A stretch of DNA of 64,000 bases from Rhizobium leguminosarum (GCF_002953715.1 NZ_CP025012.1:2542001-2606000), one strand, 5' to 3'. Numbered from the stretch's first letter, positions 28,046 through 37,255 are shown. The notes: generated by a model from the letters alone, not told the origin. Numbers and translations are program-made.

Positions 28046-28918
28046 TCACCCAGCCGCCACACTCCAATCGAACCCCTTCGCCCAGTCGGCGTAGCTGTGC
28101 CAGCCGACCTCAGGAAAATCGCGGCGCAGGGCGGCAAGATCGACGTCGTAACCGGTACGGTCGAACCATTCGAACATCAGCGCCGTATCCTCGCTCTGCT
28201 GCCGTATCGCCGCGATCGGCAATTCCCGGTAAGTGATTGGGCGGCCGAGCACCTCGGACAAGATCTTCGCCTGCTGCTCGCCCGACAATTCGTCGCCCGC
28301 GATGTCGAAACGTTTGCCGAACACTTGCTCGCGCCTCTCGGCCAACGTCGCGACGAAAGCGCCGATGTCATCGATGGTGACCTGTTGCAGCACACGGGCG
28401 GGCGGCAGCGCTGCGGCATAGACGCCCTGGCGCAGCCCGTCGATCGCCCAGGGCGCCACGGTGTTCTCCATGAAGGCGACGGGTGCGCTGATCGTGTAAG
28501 GGATGCCGAGGCCTGCAATGTGCTTCTCGACGAGATACTTGCTGTCGAAATGCGGAATGCCGGTCGTCTTGTCGGCATCGGCGACGGAGGAATAGATCAG
28601 GTGGCCGATGCCGGCGGCCTTTGCCGCATCGGCGGCGGCAATGCCCTGACGGGTTTCCGCCTCCGTTCCGGCCTCGTAGCTGTTGCCCATCAGGAACATC
28701 GCGTCGACGCCCTCTGCTGCTGCCGCCACGGATGCCGCGTCGTCAAGATCGCCGGCGACGACCTGGACTCCTGCCGCGGTCAGCCGCTTCGCGCCGTCGC
28801 TCTCGGGCCGGCGGGTGATCGCCTTGACGCGGTGTCCCCGCGTCATCAACGCGCGTACAACCGCGCCGCCTTGCTGGCCGGTGGCGCCTGTGACCAGTAC
28901 GCTTCGTGTGTTGCTCAT
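28046..28918 (-). CDS. NmrA-like NAD(P)-binding protein
   Basis: A 290-residue atypical SDR. The N-terminal nucleotide motif is VLVTGATGQQGGAV, followed by KAITRRPES, which suggests NADP preference, and GDLDDAASVAAAAEGVDAMF. YSSVADADKTTGIPHFDSK resembles quinone-reductase-like QOR2/NmrA proteins, which lack the standard catalytic Tyr arrangement. It may reduce quinones or sense redox state. AAGGAG precedes the start at 28918. It is divergent from the LysR gene at 29019. Confidence 0.87.
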   Translation of the reverse strand: MSNTRSVLVTGATGQQGGAVVRALMTRGHRVKAITRRPESDGAKRLTAAGVQVVAGDLDDAASVAAAAEGVDAMFLMGNSYEAGTEAETRQGIAAADAAKAAGIGHLIYSSVADADKTTGIPHFDSKYLVEKHIAGLGIPYTISAPVAFMENTVAPWAIDGLRQGVYAAALPPARVLQQVTIDDIGAFVATLAERREQVFGKRFDIAGDELSGEQQAKILSEVLGRPITYRELPIAAIRQQSEDTALMFEWFDRTGYDVDLAALRRDFPEVGWHSYADWAKGFDWSVAAG

Positions 28919-28929
28919 CTGCCTGCTCC

Positions 28930-28950
28930 TTGTTGTGACTGATGCAACAA
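28930..28950. promoter_or_regulatory. Palindrome in the NmrA/LysR divergent region
   Basis: TTGTTG-N9-CAACAA, 12 bases upstream of the NmrA-like gene start, in the 100-base intergenic space. It could be the operator of the divergent LysR protein. The left arm overlaps the distal edge of the ribosome-binding area. Confidence 0.35.
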
Positions 28951-29018
28951 AGTTAGGGCCTGTCGCATTGAACCATAATGGCATATAATTGGAAAACATC
29001 GTGCCATTCCAGGATACA

Positions 29019-29942
29019 ATGCTCGATCTCAACGATATCATGATCTTCGCCCGCGTCGTCGAAGCGGGCAGCTTCACCGCCGCCGCGCGCTTGCTCGGCA
29101 TGCCGAAGACGACGGTCAGCCGCCGCATCGCCGCGCTGGAACGCGAACTCGGCGTGCGGCTGCTGCAGCGCACGACCCGCAGCCTCAACCTGACGGCTTC
29201 GGGGCGTCTCTACTACGAAGAAAGCAGCCAGGCGCTGCGCACGATCGAGGGAGCCAACCAGCGGCTTGCGGAAGCGCGTGCGGAGCCTGCCGGCACGATC
29301 CGCATATCGGCACCAGTCGGCTTCGGCGGCCACTTCCTCCAGGATGCGATCTTCGAATTTCTTTCGACCTACCCGAAGGCGAGGGTCGAACTGCGCCTGA
29401 CCGACGACAGGCTGAACCTCGTCGAAAGCGGTATAGACCTCGCCTTCCGCACCGGCATCCTCGAAGATTCTACCTTGGTCGCCCGCAAACTCGGCTCGTT
29501 GCACCGCCTTCTCTGCGCAAGCCCGGATTATCTCGCCCGCCGCGGCCCGCCCGCTGCACCTGAAGATCTGGTCCGCCACGACTGCGTCATCGCCGGCCAG
29601 GCTGCCCATGCGCAATGGTTGTTGGAAGGTCCGCACGGTCAGGAAACGGTCGCGGTTTCGGGCCGCTTCGCCGCCAACGAGATGCAGGCGGTGATGGCCG
29701 CCGCGATCGCCGGCCATGGCATCGCCCAATTGCCGCACCGATTCGCCGAAGCCTGCATCAAGGACGGGCGGCTGCGCCGCGTTCTCGACGGCTATACGAC
29801 CCCGGCCGGCGGCTTGCATGTCGTCTATCCCAGCAGCCGACACCTGCCGCCTTTGGTCAAGGCATTCATTGAACTGGCCGTCAGACGGCTGAACGCCACA
29901 GGAACCGGCGGGGGCGATGATTTCGCAATCGTCTCGCGCTAG
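29019..29942 (+). CDS. LysR-family transcriptional regulator
   Basis: A 307-residue LysR protein with the usual N-terminal winged helix (VVEAGSFTAAARLLGMPKTT, then RIAALERELGVRLLQRTTR) and a periplasmic-binding-protein-like effector domain from about residue 90. AGGA stands four bases before ATG 29019; TTG at 28989 is the alternative. It is divergent from the NmrA-like gene, its most likely target. The stop overlaps the next palindromic repeat. Confidence 0.9.
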   Translation: MLDLNDIMIFARVVEAGSFTAAARLLGMPKTTVSRRIAALERELGVRLLQRTTRSLNLTASGRLYYEESSQALRTIEGANQRLAEARAEPAGTIRISAPVGFGGHFLQDAIFEFLSTYPKARVELRLTDDRLNLVESGIDLAFRTGILEDSTLVARKLGSLHRLLCASPDYLARRGPPAAPEDLVRHDCVIAGQAAHAQWLLEGPHGQETVAVSGRFAANEMQAVMAAAIAGHGIAQLPHRFAEACIKDGRLRRVLDGYTTPAGGLHVVYPSSRHLPPLVKAFIELAVRRLNATGTGGGDDFAIVSR

Positions 29943-30050
29943 AACAGGAAGATTTTAGGCCGGGTCGGCCCAAAAATTTGAATCCTGTTCTACATTATAT
30001 AGTCAGAACATGATGTCGTCCGAAAACCGCTCACAATTTTCGGCATCATG
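29941..30050. repeat. Two palindromic repeats after lysR
   Basis: 29941..29991 is an inverted repeat with AGAACAGGA / TCCTGTTCT outer arms and AGGCCG / CGGCCC inner arms. 30009..30050 pairs CATGATG / CATCATG and CCGAAAA / TTTTCGG. Both have the look of short elements dispersed through Rhizobium genomes. They fill the gap between the convergent lysR and sulP genes. Confidence 0.65.
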
Positions 30051-30079
30051 CTCGAGGAAATCCGCCCTCGCTCGCGCCG

Positions 30080-31546
30080 TCACACCTCTTTCAGCACCAC
30101 CTTGCTGTCGAGGCTCCCGATCAAGGTCGCGCTCGCCTGGTTGAGGCCGACGACTTCCACCGCAATGCCGTGCGCCCCGAACCGTTGGACGACCTTGTCG
30201 AGTGCGGCAACGGCGGTGATGTCCCAGAAATGCGCTTCGGACACGTCGATCAGCACGGACCTGCCGATCGCGTCCTGAACGTCGAAGGCTTCGACGAAGA
30301 CGTCGGCGGAGGCAAAGAACACCTGGCCGGACACGCGGTAGGTCAGTCGCCCGGTCGTTGTGTCGGGCGCGACGTCCACCCGCAGCAGGCTGGCAACCTT
30401 GAAGGTGAAGAACACGCCGCTGAGCAGCACGCCGACCGTCACCCCGAGCGCCAGGTTGGCGGTGAAGACGGTGACGATGACGGTCGCCACCATCACGGCG
30501 CTCGACATCCGGGGATGAACCACAACGGATCTAAGCGACGACCAGTCGAACGTGTCGATCGATACCATGACCATGATCGCCACCAGCGCGGCGACGGGAA
30601 CCTCGGACACCCACGGCTTCAGGAGCACCATCAGGATCAGCAGGAACGCGCCGGCAAACAGCGTGGAAAGCCGGCCGCGCCCGCCATATTTCACGTTGCT
30701 GACTGTCTGGCCGATCATGCCGCAGCCGGCAATGCCGCCGAACAGGCTCGCGGCCGCGTTGGCGAGACCGAGACCGGTGCATTCGCGGTTCTTCGAACTC
30801 GGCGTATCCGTGAGATCGTCGACGACACTCGCCGTCATCATCGATTCCAGCAGCCCGACCATGGCGATGGCAAATGCGGGTCCGGCGATGATCCGAAGCG
30901 TTTCCAGCGTCAGCGGCACCGCCGGCCAGCCGAAAACAGGCAGCGAATCCGGCAGCTTGCCGAGGTCGGCAACGGTGAGGACGGGAAGCCCGAGCGCCAG
31001 CGAAGCGACGGTCAGGATCAGGATGCAGATCAGCGGCGACGGGATCGCCGTGGTGATCCGCGGCGTCAGGTAAATGATGACGAGCCCGGCAACCAGCACG
31101 GCATATTCCATCCAGCCGGCGCCGACAATATGCGGCATCTGCGCGGCAAAGATCAGAATGGCCAGCGCATTGACGAAGCCGGTGCGGACCGATTTCGACA
31201 CGAAGCGCATCAGCACGCCTAGCCGCAGCAGGCCGAAGACGATCTGGATTAACCCCGCCAGCAGCCCGGCCGCAAAAAGATAGGGCAAGCCGTGAGCATG
31301 CACCAGCGGTGCCGCGACCAGCGCCACCGATCCGGCGGCTGCCGAAATCATCGCCGGGCGTCCGCCGGCAAAGGCGATGACGATGCCGATCACGAAAGAG
31401 GCGAACAGACCGACCTCGGGATCGACGCCGGCCACGAACGAGAAAGCGATCACCTCGGGGATCAGGGCGAAGGTCGCCACCGCTCCGGCGAGCATTTCGC
31501 GCATGGGATTGGCGGACCAATCACGGCGGATGGAGGAAAGCAGCAT
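30080..31546 (-). CDS. SulP-family anion transporter with STAS domain
   Basis: A 488-residue inner-membrane transporter. Ten to twelve spans include the SulP signature region AFSFVAGVDPEVGLFASF and GGRPAMISAAAGSVALV. The C-terminal STAS domain (about 390-488) contains GRSVLIDVSEAHFWDITAVA. Bacterial relatives carry sulfate, bicarbonate or C4-dicarboxylates; the substrate cannot be chosen from sequence. The ribosome-binding site is weak. MREMLAG, 14 residues in, is an alternative start. Confidence 0.88.
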   Translation of the reverse strand: MLLSSIRRDWSANPMREMLAGAVATFALIPEVIAFSFVAGVDPEVGLFASFVIGIVIAFAGGRPAMISAAAGSVALVAAPLVHAHGLPYLFAAGLLAGLIQIVFGLLRLGVLMRFVSKSVRTGFVNALAILIFAAQMPHIVGAGWMEYAVLVAGLVIIYLTPRITTAIPSPLICILILTVASLALGLPVLTVADLGKLPDSLPVFGWPAVPLTLETLRIIAGPAFAIAMVGLLESMMTASVVDDLTDTPSSKNRECTGLGLANAAASLFGGIAGCGMIGQTVSNVKYGGRGRLSTLFAGAFLLILMVLLKPWVSEVPVAALVAIMVMVSIDTFDWSSLRSVVVHPRMSSAVMVATVIVTVFTANLALGVTVGVLLSGVFFTFKVASLLRVDVAPDTTTGRLTYRVSGQVFFASADVFVEAFDVQDAIGRSVLIDVSEAHFWDITAVAALDKVVQRFGAHGIAVEVVGLNQASATLIGSLDSKVVLKEV

Positions 31547-31809
31547 AGGATGGATTCTCGCAAAGCATGGCCAGCCCTAATCTGTCGAGCGGTCGCGTGA
31601 TGGCATGCAGGTTTTGCGTTGTCTGGCGGATCGGCGGCCAGAAGAGCCACCCGGGGTCTCACCGGGTCCGTGGTGAATGCCTGCTGTATAAACGAGATTT
31701 TTGCCGCAGCGCAACATTCGATTGCGCTGAAATGAAAAACGCAGAAGTCGACGAGCAGCCTCAAACAACCGAAGCGCGCGCTCCTTGCCCCCTCTGGATT
31801 GCGGAACCC

Positions 31810-32061
31810 TCACTGCCAGAGGAAATCCGGCCCGGTGCTCTGCGACGTCAGCTTGAGCGTTCTATCCGGCTGGACGACATAGGTCTCGAATACACGGTAG
31901 CCGAAATCGCCAAGAAAGGTATTCTTGACCACCGTTCCCGGACGATAGGGCGAATGGGGGACCTTTCCGCCATAGGTGAGGCTGCCCGGAAGCGGCTGCG
32001 GATCCCCTGCGCTGGCGCAGGCCGAGAGGGCGAAAAGAACGGCAATGAGCGCGTGTTTCAT
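31810..32061 (-). CDS. Small lipoprotein
   Basis: An 83-residue protein with a lipoprotein signal (MKHALIAVLFALSACAS), lipobox LSAC and lipidated Cys15. The mature part is mostly beta-prone (YGGKVPHSPYRPGTVVKN, YRVFETYVVQPDRTLKL). GGGGAG precedes the ATG at 32061. I do not know a named family. Neighbours are the SulP gene and a response regulator, both on the same strand. Confidence 0.65.
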   Translation of the reverse strand: MKHALIAVLFALSACASAGDPQPLPGSLTYGGKVPHSPYRPGTVVKNTFLGDFGYRVFETYVVQPDRTLKLTSQSTGPDFLWQ

Positions 32062-32139
32062 CCGGACTATCTCCCCGGGCAGGCAGTAGCGGCCTGACGA
32101 CGTCGATCTCCTTCTTATCACAACGCAGCTTGCTGCTGT

Positions 32140-32517
32140 TCACGGCGCAGTCCTGCTGCGGTCGAAGTTTTTACGTCGCTCCTCCGCCCGCGAGAGCGCG
32201 CTGGCGATCCTCTCATCGGTGAAGGGCTTGGAGATCACATCAAGCGCGCCTTCGATACCGTGACCGACATTCTCGGGACTGCCGGTCACGAAGATGACGT
32301 CAACCCGATGGCGGTCGATCAGCCGGCGCGCGAGCTGGGCGCCGCTCAGCCCATCGGAGAGACTGAGATCGACGAGCGCGACATCGCTTCTTTGAGCGTG
32401 GGCGAGAGCCTGCTCCACCGTCGAAACCGGCCCGATGGTCTGGTGTCCGGCCTCCTGCGCGATGCGTTCGAGCTCCAGAGCAATAAAATTCTCGTCTTCA
32501 ACGATCATGACCTTCAT
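32140..32517 (-). CDS. Receiver-only response regulator
   Basis: A 125-residue stand-alone CheY-like domain. Acidic residues are in IVEDEN (7-9), the phosphoacceptor is Asp50 in VALVDLSLSDG, the Thr/Ser switch is in VIFVTGSP, and Lys is in DVISKPF. It lacks an output domain, so it must act through protein contacts, like the single-domain regulators of alphaproteobacterial stress and chemotaxis circuits. GGGGAGG lies at good distance. No partner kinase gene is adjacent. Confidence 0.87.
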   Translation of the reverse strand: MKVMIVEDENFIALELERIAQEAGHQTIGPVSTVEQALAHAQRSDVALVDLSLSDGLSGAQLARRLIDRHRVDVIFVTGSPENVGHGIEGALDVISKPFTDERIASALSRAEERRKNFDRSRTAP

Positions 32518-32649
32518 GAATAAGCCTCCCCATAGACGGCCTGTCAGGCGCACTGCCGGTAGCGGTTACAACGCAACCGTCCCCGGAAAGTTTCCACTTT
32601 GAGAAGAATAAGTTGGCGAGCCGCGGGCGGCGCCGCGTTACCGGTCCCG

Positions 32650-32880
32650 CTACTGGTCCTTGTGGAGGAACCAGCCGATGGCGCGGTCGCTCCGCCATCG
32701 GGAAAGCGGCAATTGCCGCACGGAATGAATCCGGGTGATCGCCCCTTCGTCATCCGTGCCGACATCCATGCAGGCGCAGTCATAGCCGTGACCGGCATTC
32801 GTATAGACATATTCGCCGCTCGTCAGGTCGGAAATCTTCAGGCAATCTGGTCGTCGGTCCCTCCGCGCACCACTATGCAT
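32650..32880 (-). CDS. Small hypothetical protein
   Basis: A 76-codon frame. From about residue 15 (CLKISDLTSGEYVYTNAG) to the end (RAIGWFLHKDQ) it reads like a compact protein, with HGYDCACMDVGTDD and HSVRQLPLSRWRSD. The start is uncertain: the ATG at 32880 has a purine run too close to it, and a CGGAGGG run within the frame could serve a later non-ATG start. No family recognised. Confidence 0.4.
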   Translation of the reverse strand: MHSGARRDRRPDCLKISDLTSGEYVYTNAGHGYDCACMDVGTDDEGAITRIHSVRQLPLSRWRSDRAIGWFLHKDQ

Positions 32881-33015
32881 ACCCCTCGCCGGGCAAGGCA
32901 ATCGTCCCCAAGCGAAAGACCGCCTCACCTCAGCCGTCCGTCGAACGCCTGTTGCGCCTTACGATATCGCCCGCGTGGAATGGTTGAGGTTCAAGAGCCG
33001 TCGTGACCAGCAACC

Positions 33016-34773
33016 TTACTCCGCCCGCGCAAACAACTGCCGGTCGCGGGCGCGGATGGGGTCGGTCCAGTCGCGTTCGAACCAGGGCGTGCCGCCGGGC
33101 TGAGGCGGGCGTTTGAGTTCCAGCGGGCGGGCAGCGCCGTCGCTCGCTTCGGAGGCGACGCGGAAGATGTAGTGGTCGTACATCCTGAGCGCCTCGATCA
33201 TGTAGCTTGTCGCCACCGTGCGGTCGCGGACGAGGACGAGGTTCTCTCCGTTCTCGTCATCGGCGGGTTCGGAGAAATTGTAGGAGCCGAGATAGACCCG
33301 CGCCGTCGGCTTGTCGAAGTCGAGCACGACGAACTTGTGGTGCATCCTCGTGCCGCGCTGTTTGCCGTCGACGCCTGACAGACCCGAGGGCTCGGTCACG
33401 AAGGGCGGCGGCACGTTGCCCGTCAACGCCGCCGACCGCACCACCCGCCGACGGTTGTCGGGAGTGAGCACGGTGAGACCCAGATTGCCCGCCCGCACCT
33501 CGGCATCGGCAATGCCCATCACATGCATATCGGGACGCTCCAGGGCGCGCCCCAATGCCGGGCCGATCGCTCCCTTGGTCATCTGGCCGAGAAAGGCGAG
33601 CGAGAAGAACACGCTGGACCGCGCAGTATCGATATCGGCGCCGATCTCGTCCAGCCGGCCATTGGCGTCGCTGTGCGGAGAGAAAGCGACCTTGGCGTCG
33701 ACGCCGTCAAGGCCGAGATCGATCCAGCCGGCGGAACTTGGCGAGTCGCGGAAATCATCGGCGCGCTTGGCGGTGAAATAGCTCTCGAAGGCAGCGAAAT
33801 AATCCTCGATCGCCTTGTCGCTGTGGACGGCGAGGCTGTTGTTCGACTGCACATAGAGCCCGCGCCAGCTGAGATTCGTAGAACCGTAGAGCACGGTCGA
33901 AATGGCGCCGCCGCTGACCGCGATCGATTTCTGATGCTGCAGGTTGGCCATATGCTGGCGCTTGACGTTGGCAGCCCCCGCCGAGGCGATCAGCCGCTCT
34001 GCCGCCTTGGTCTCCGGCGAATTCGGGCGGCCGTGACCCTTGGTGCGGGCGCTGTCGTCGATGATGATCTTGAGCTTTGGCCCCAGCGCTTCCAGCCGGG
34101 TGACCACCTCGGGCAGGTTGAGGTCATAGGCGATGGCGCGCACCTCGGCGCCTGCAGCGTGCGCCCTGTCGAGCAGATCGAGCGTTTCGGCACGCGCCTC
34201 GAAACCCATCCAGGCGAGCGCCCGCTCGGCATCGGCATGGGTCAGCACGAAGTCCAGCCCCAGGTCGCCATCCGGTGGCACCAGCGTGATGATGGGTCCG
34301 CCGGCGGCAAAATTGTGCACGAAGGCCTGCGACGAGACAAAGCCACGGGTGAAGGCGACGTTGAGCTTGCCGGGAATGGTTTCGCGCATCAGCGCCAGTT
34401 CCGCCTCCTGCGCCTCGCCCGATGTCAGCGCGCCTGCTGCGTCCATGAACTTTGGCGTGATGCGATAGGTGAACTTGCCGGGCAGATCGGCATTGAAGGG
34501 AAAGTGCACCCAGCGGAACTTCTGGATCGGCGCCTCGGTGGTGCGAATGCCGTCCTCGGGAACCGGCTGGCCGGGAAAACCGATGCGGTTGTGAACGGCC
34601 TTGAAGAAGTCCGTGCCCGGCTCGCGATACTGGATGCCGAAGCCGACGAAATCGACCGGCGGCCGACCGTTCTTCCAATCCATGCCGAGCAACACCATGC
34701 CGTCGCCGCGATGGATGGTCAGCGCAAAAAGCGCAGCCGCATTCCCGCCGGTCACACGAAAATCCGTATCCAT
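33016..34773 (-). CDS. Phospholipase D-like protein
   Basis: A 585-residue protein. The N-terminal 170 residues are unassigned; two PLD-like half-domains follow. The C-terminal half has a good HKD motif (MHHKFVVLDFD) with GSYNFSEPADDE. The N-terminal half has HQKSIAV with GSTNLSWRG, but the usual Asp of HxKxxxxD is absent. It may therefore act as a phosphodiesterase on phospholipid or nucleic acid with an asymmetric active site. No signal peptide. Single gene, possibly with the DUF899 gene upstream on the same strand. Confidence 0.8.
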   Translation of the reverse strand: MDTDFRVTGGNAAALFALTIHRGDGMVLLGMDWKNGRPPVDFVGFGIQYREPGTDFFKAVHNRIGFPGQPVPEDGIRTTEAPIQKFRWVHFPFNADLPGKFTYRITPKFMDAAGALTSGEAQEAELALMRETIPGKLNVAFTRGFVSSQAFVHNFAAGGPIITLVPPDGDLGLDFVLTHADAERALAWMGFEARAETLDLLDRAHAAGAEVRAIAYDLNLPEVVTRLEALGPKLKIIIDDSARTKGHGRPNSPETKAAERLIASAGAANVKRQHMANLQHQKSIAVSGGAISTVLYGSTNLSWRGLYVQSNNSLAVHSDKAIEDYFAAFESYFTAKRADDFRDSPSSAGWIDLGLDGVDAKVAFSPHSDANGRLDEIGADIDTARSSVFFSLAFLGQMTKGAIGPALGRALERPDMHVMGIADAEVRAGNLGLTVLTPDNRRRVVRSAALTGNVPPPFVTEPSGLSGVDGKQRGTRMHHKFVVLDFDKPTARVYLGSYNFSEPADDENGENLVLVRDRTVATSYMIEALRMYDHYIFRVASEASDGAARPLELKRPPQPGGTPWFERDWTDPIRARDRQLFARAE

Positions 34774-34995
34774 GCCCGCCTCCCCTCAATATCGGAGAAA
34801 ATCTAGCATGGTTCCGTGACAGTAAGGAGATATGTCGGTGAAATTTTGCGCGCAGAAGGTGCAGGGGGCGACTGCGTGGCGCAAGCGCGTTCTGGGACGG
34901 CGCCCCTGTCGCACAGTCGTCAATCGTTGGCTCGATGGTCGACGACCGGCGCCGCCTTGAAAGGAGATTTGCGGTTCGCCAGACTTACAGGCGGA

Positions 34996-35034
34996 CCGCC
35001 GTCCTCCTGCCCCCACGGACGGAGGATACGGCGG
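34996..35034. repeat. Hairpin past the DUF899 gene
   Basis: CCGCCGT-CCTCC pairs with GGAGG-ACGGCGG around a 13-base loop, nine bases beyond the DUF899 stop. There is no T-run, so it may be a factor-assisted terminator or RNA-stabilising hairpin. The rest of 34774..35042 shows nothing else. Confidence 0.4.
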
Positions 35035-35042
35035 GGCCGCCC

Positions 35043-35831
35043 CTACGCTTTGCCTTTGGTGCTCTCGGCCCGAAACGCCGCCTCGCCGGCATCTGACACC
35101 TCGACCCATTTCTTGTCTGGCTCGGCGTCCGGCACATAGCTGTCGTGCCAGTTCCACCACTTGTAGGTCGGGGTCTGCGGATAGCCCTCGGGCGAATCCT
35201 CCCAGACTTCCTGGCGGCCCAGTGGCGTGATGTCGAGGTAGTTCCAGGTGCCGCCCATCTGCTCGTCGCCGCGGTTGTTGATGAAATAGGTGCGGAAGAT
35301 GCGCTCGCCGTCGCGGTAGAACACGTTGGTGCCGTGCCACTCGTCGACGCCGAAGTCCTTGTCGAAACTGTCGGTGATCGTGACCCAGGGCATCGTCCAG
35401 CCCATGCGCGCCTTCAACCGTACAATGTCGGCCTGCGGCGCGCACGAGGCGAAGACCAGCGTCGTGTCGCGGGCGTTGAGATGGGCGACATGAGCGACCT
35501 GATCGGCCACCATCGAGCAGCCGCGGCAGGCATGTTCGGGCCAGCCGAACACGCCGGGCTCGTAGAAGGCGCGGTAAAGGATGAGCTGATGCCTGCCTTC
35601 GAACAGCTCGAGCAGGCTGACTTTGCCCTGAGGACCTTCGAACGCATAGCCCTTCTCGACAACCATCCACGGCATGCGTCGGCGCTCGGCGGCGAGCGCA
35701 TCGCGGGCGCGGGTCTCAGCCTTTTCCTTCACGAGCAGCTGCTCGCGGGCCGCCTCCCAAGCCTGCGGCGACACGACCGACGGTTTGTGCATGGCTTGTT
35801 CGCTTTTTCCATTCTCGGCTGAAGCAGTCAT
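35043..35831 (-). CDS. DUF899 (thioredoxin-like) protein
   Basis: A 262-residue DUF899 protein with a thioredoxin-like fold. Typical blocks are RRRMPWMVVEKGYAFEGPQG, LILYRAFYEPGVFGWPEHAC with RGCSMVADQ (a CxxC pair), and FYRDGERIFRTYFINNRGDE, with LGRQEVWEDSPEGYPQTP near the end. A redox role is inferred from the fold; nothing more precise is known. ATG 35831 is chosen because GAGGAG is nine bases upstream; ATG 35840 overlaps that site. Confidence 0.85.
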   Translation of the reverse strand: MTASAENGKSEQAMHKPSVVSPQAWEAAREQLLVKEKAETRARDALAAERRRMPWMVVEKGYAFEGPQGKVSLLELFEGRHQLILYRAFYEPGVFGWPEHACRGCSMVADQVAHVAHLNARDTTLVFASCAPQADIVRLKARMGWTMPWVTITDSFDKDFGVDEWHGTNVFYRDGERIFRTYFINNRGDEQMGGTWNYLDITPLGRQEVWEDSPEGYPQTPTYKWWNWHDSYVPDAEPDKKWVEVSDAGEAAFRAESTKGKA

Positions 35832-36064
35832 GGCTTTCATCTCCTCATCAGGGCGATTTCCCGGGCTTGAAAGCCCGGTTCATCGCGCATTGGTCTGAGA
35901 TAGTTTCGCATCGGAAATCGAATAGGGGGAGTAACAAGTGTGACCGTATTCCCTGGAACCGCCGGTCGCAGCCGTGGTGCATGAGTGGTGCTGGCGGGGA
36001 GCGCATCCATTAGCGTAATCTTGTTTACGAATGGGTCGCGTGCTAAAACGCCACAAAACGGCGC

Positions 36065-36685
36065 ATGCCCCCCAATCAAATCGAGATCGTGCCCGTGAAT
36101 GTTTTTATCGCGACTGTTGCTGCGTTTGTCATTGGCGTTATGCCCTCATGGGCAGGTCCTTTGCACGAAGCGGCCAAGGATGGCGATATCGCCCGCGTCA
36201 CACAGTTGCTGGGCCAGAGCTCCGATCTGGCGGAGCCCGATGAGGCGGGCGAGCCGGCGCTGATTATCGCGTCATTGGCGGGCCATGCCGATGTCGTCGC
36301 TCTTTTGCTGGATCGCGGCGCCGACATCGAAGTTCGCAACAAGGGTGGGCTGACGGCACTGCATGCGGCAGCCTATGGAGGAAATCTGGAGGTGGTGAAA
36401 CTGCTTGTCGCAGACGGAGCTGATGTCAACGACAGGAAGAATTTCTATCAGATGTCGCCGCTGCACGGCGCCGCCGAAGAGGGCCGCACCGACGTGGTCG
36501 CTTTTCTGTTGACTAAAAATGCGGATGTCGAAGCGACGGAAAGAAACGGGTACACGCCTCTCACTCAAGCCGGGTGGCGGGCGCATTGGGATACGGCCAA
36601 ATTACTCATGGAAGCCGGTGCTGTTTGCCAGAAAGCCGAGCTTGTGGGCGAACCGCTCTACAAGGAATGCTCCAAACGGCAATAG
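36065..36685 (+). CDS. Ankyrin-repeat protein, exported
   Basis: A 206-residue protein with a signal sequence (VFIATVAAFVIGVMPSWAG) followed by about five ankyrin repeats (PLHEAAKDGDIARVTQLL, LHAAAYGGNLEVVKLLVADG, PLHGAAEEGRTDVVAFLL). Ankyrin repeats mediate protein binding, so a periplasmic partner is likely. GTG at 36095 is an alternative start that would shorten the leader to a more normal length. The YHS-domain gene follows after 45 bases. Confidence 0.82.
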   Translation: MPPNQIEIVPVNVFIATVAAFVIGVMPSWAGPLHEAAKDGDIARVTQLLGQSSDLAEPDEAGEPALIIASLAGHADVVALLLDRGADIEVRNKGGLTALHAAAYGGNLEVVKLLVADGADVNDRKNFYQMSPLHGAAEEGRTDVVAFLLTKNADVEATERNGYTPLTQAGWRAHWDTAKLLMEAGAVCQKAELVGEPLYKECSKRQ

Positions 36686-36730
36686 CATTTCGCTTGAGGT
36701 AACAGACCGCGTCCGGGAACGGAGCTTGTT

Positions 36731-37255
36731 ATGTCTTATCATGTGCAAAAATGCGGAAGGCGGATGGGCGTGGCTGTTGGCGCTGCGGTCATGCTGCTTT
36801 CCTTCCTTCAGCCTGCGGGGGCGGAGGAATTCGTCAATACCGGCTATTTCGGAGATATCGCGATCAAGGGTTATGATCCGGTTGCCTATTTCACTGAAAA
36901 CCAAGCCGTCGAAGGATCCGAGACATATTCCTACCACTGGCTTGGCGCGACCTGGTATTTCGCCAGCGCTAGAAATCGCGATCTCTTCAAGGGCGATCCG
37001 TCCAGATATGCGCCGCAATATGGCGGCTATTGCGCCGACGGCGTGTCTTTCGGGACAGTGACCACCAATATCGATCCGAAAGCCTGGCGGATCATCGATG
37101 GCAAACTGTATCTGAGCTATGATCCCGGGGCGGCGGAAGGCATGGAGAAGAACCCGACCAAGGTGACCGACTCGAAGAAACATTGGTCCGAAGTTCAGCA
37201 GACGCTGATTTCGGAGAAGATGCACACCGTCTGGCAGCAACCGGCAACGAAATGA
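36731..37255 (+). CDS. YHS domain protein, exported
   Basis: A 174-residue protein. The signal peptide (MGVAVGAAVMLLSFLQPAGA) is followed by a YHS domain: GYDPVAYFTENQAVEGSE, then FKGDPSRYAPQYGGYCADGV. YHS domains often accompany metal-handling or redox proteins. It lies in the same unit as the exported ankyrin protein, and the two may act together in the periplasm. No metal-binding motif beyond the domain is evident. Confidence 0.84.
   Translation: MSYHVQKCGRRMGVAVGAAVMLLSFLQPAGAEEFVNTGYFGDIAIKGYDPVAYFTENQAVEGSETYSYHWLGATWYFASARNRDLFKGDPSRYAPQYGGYCADGVSFGTVTTNIDPKAWRIIDGKLYLSYDPGAAEGMEKNPTKVTDSKKHWSEVQQTLISEKMHTVWQQPATK

Noticed and set aside
33523..34806. A 427-codon frame antisense to the PLD-like gene.
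   Set aside because: Shadow frame; the HKD motif protein is on the minus strand.
34816..35139. A 107-codon frame overlapping the end of the DUF899 gene.
   Set aside because: It reads through a hairpin and into the antisense of a real gene.
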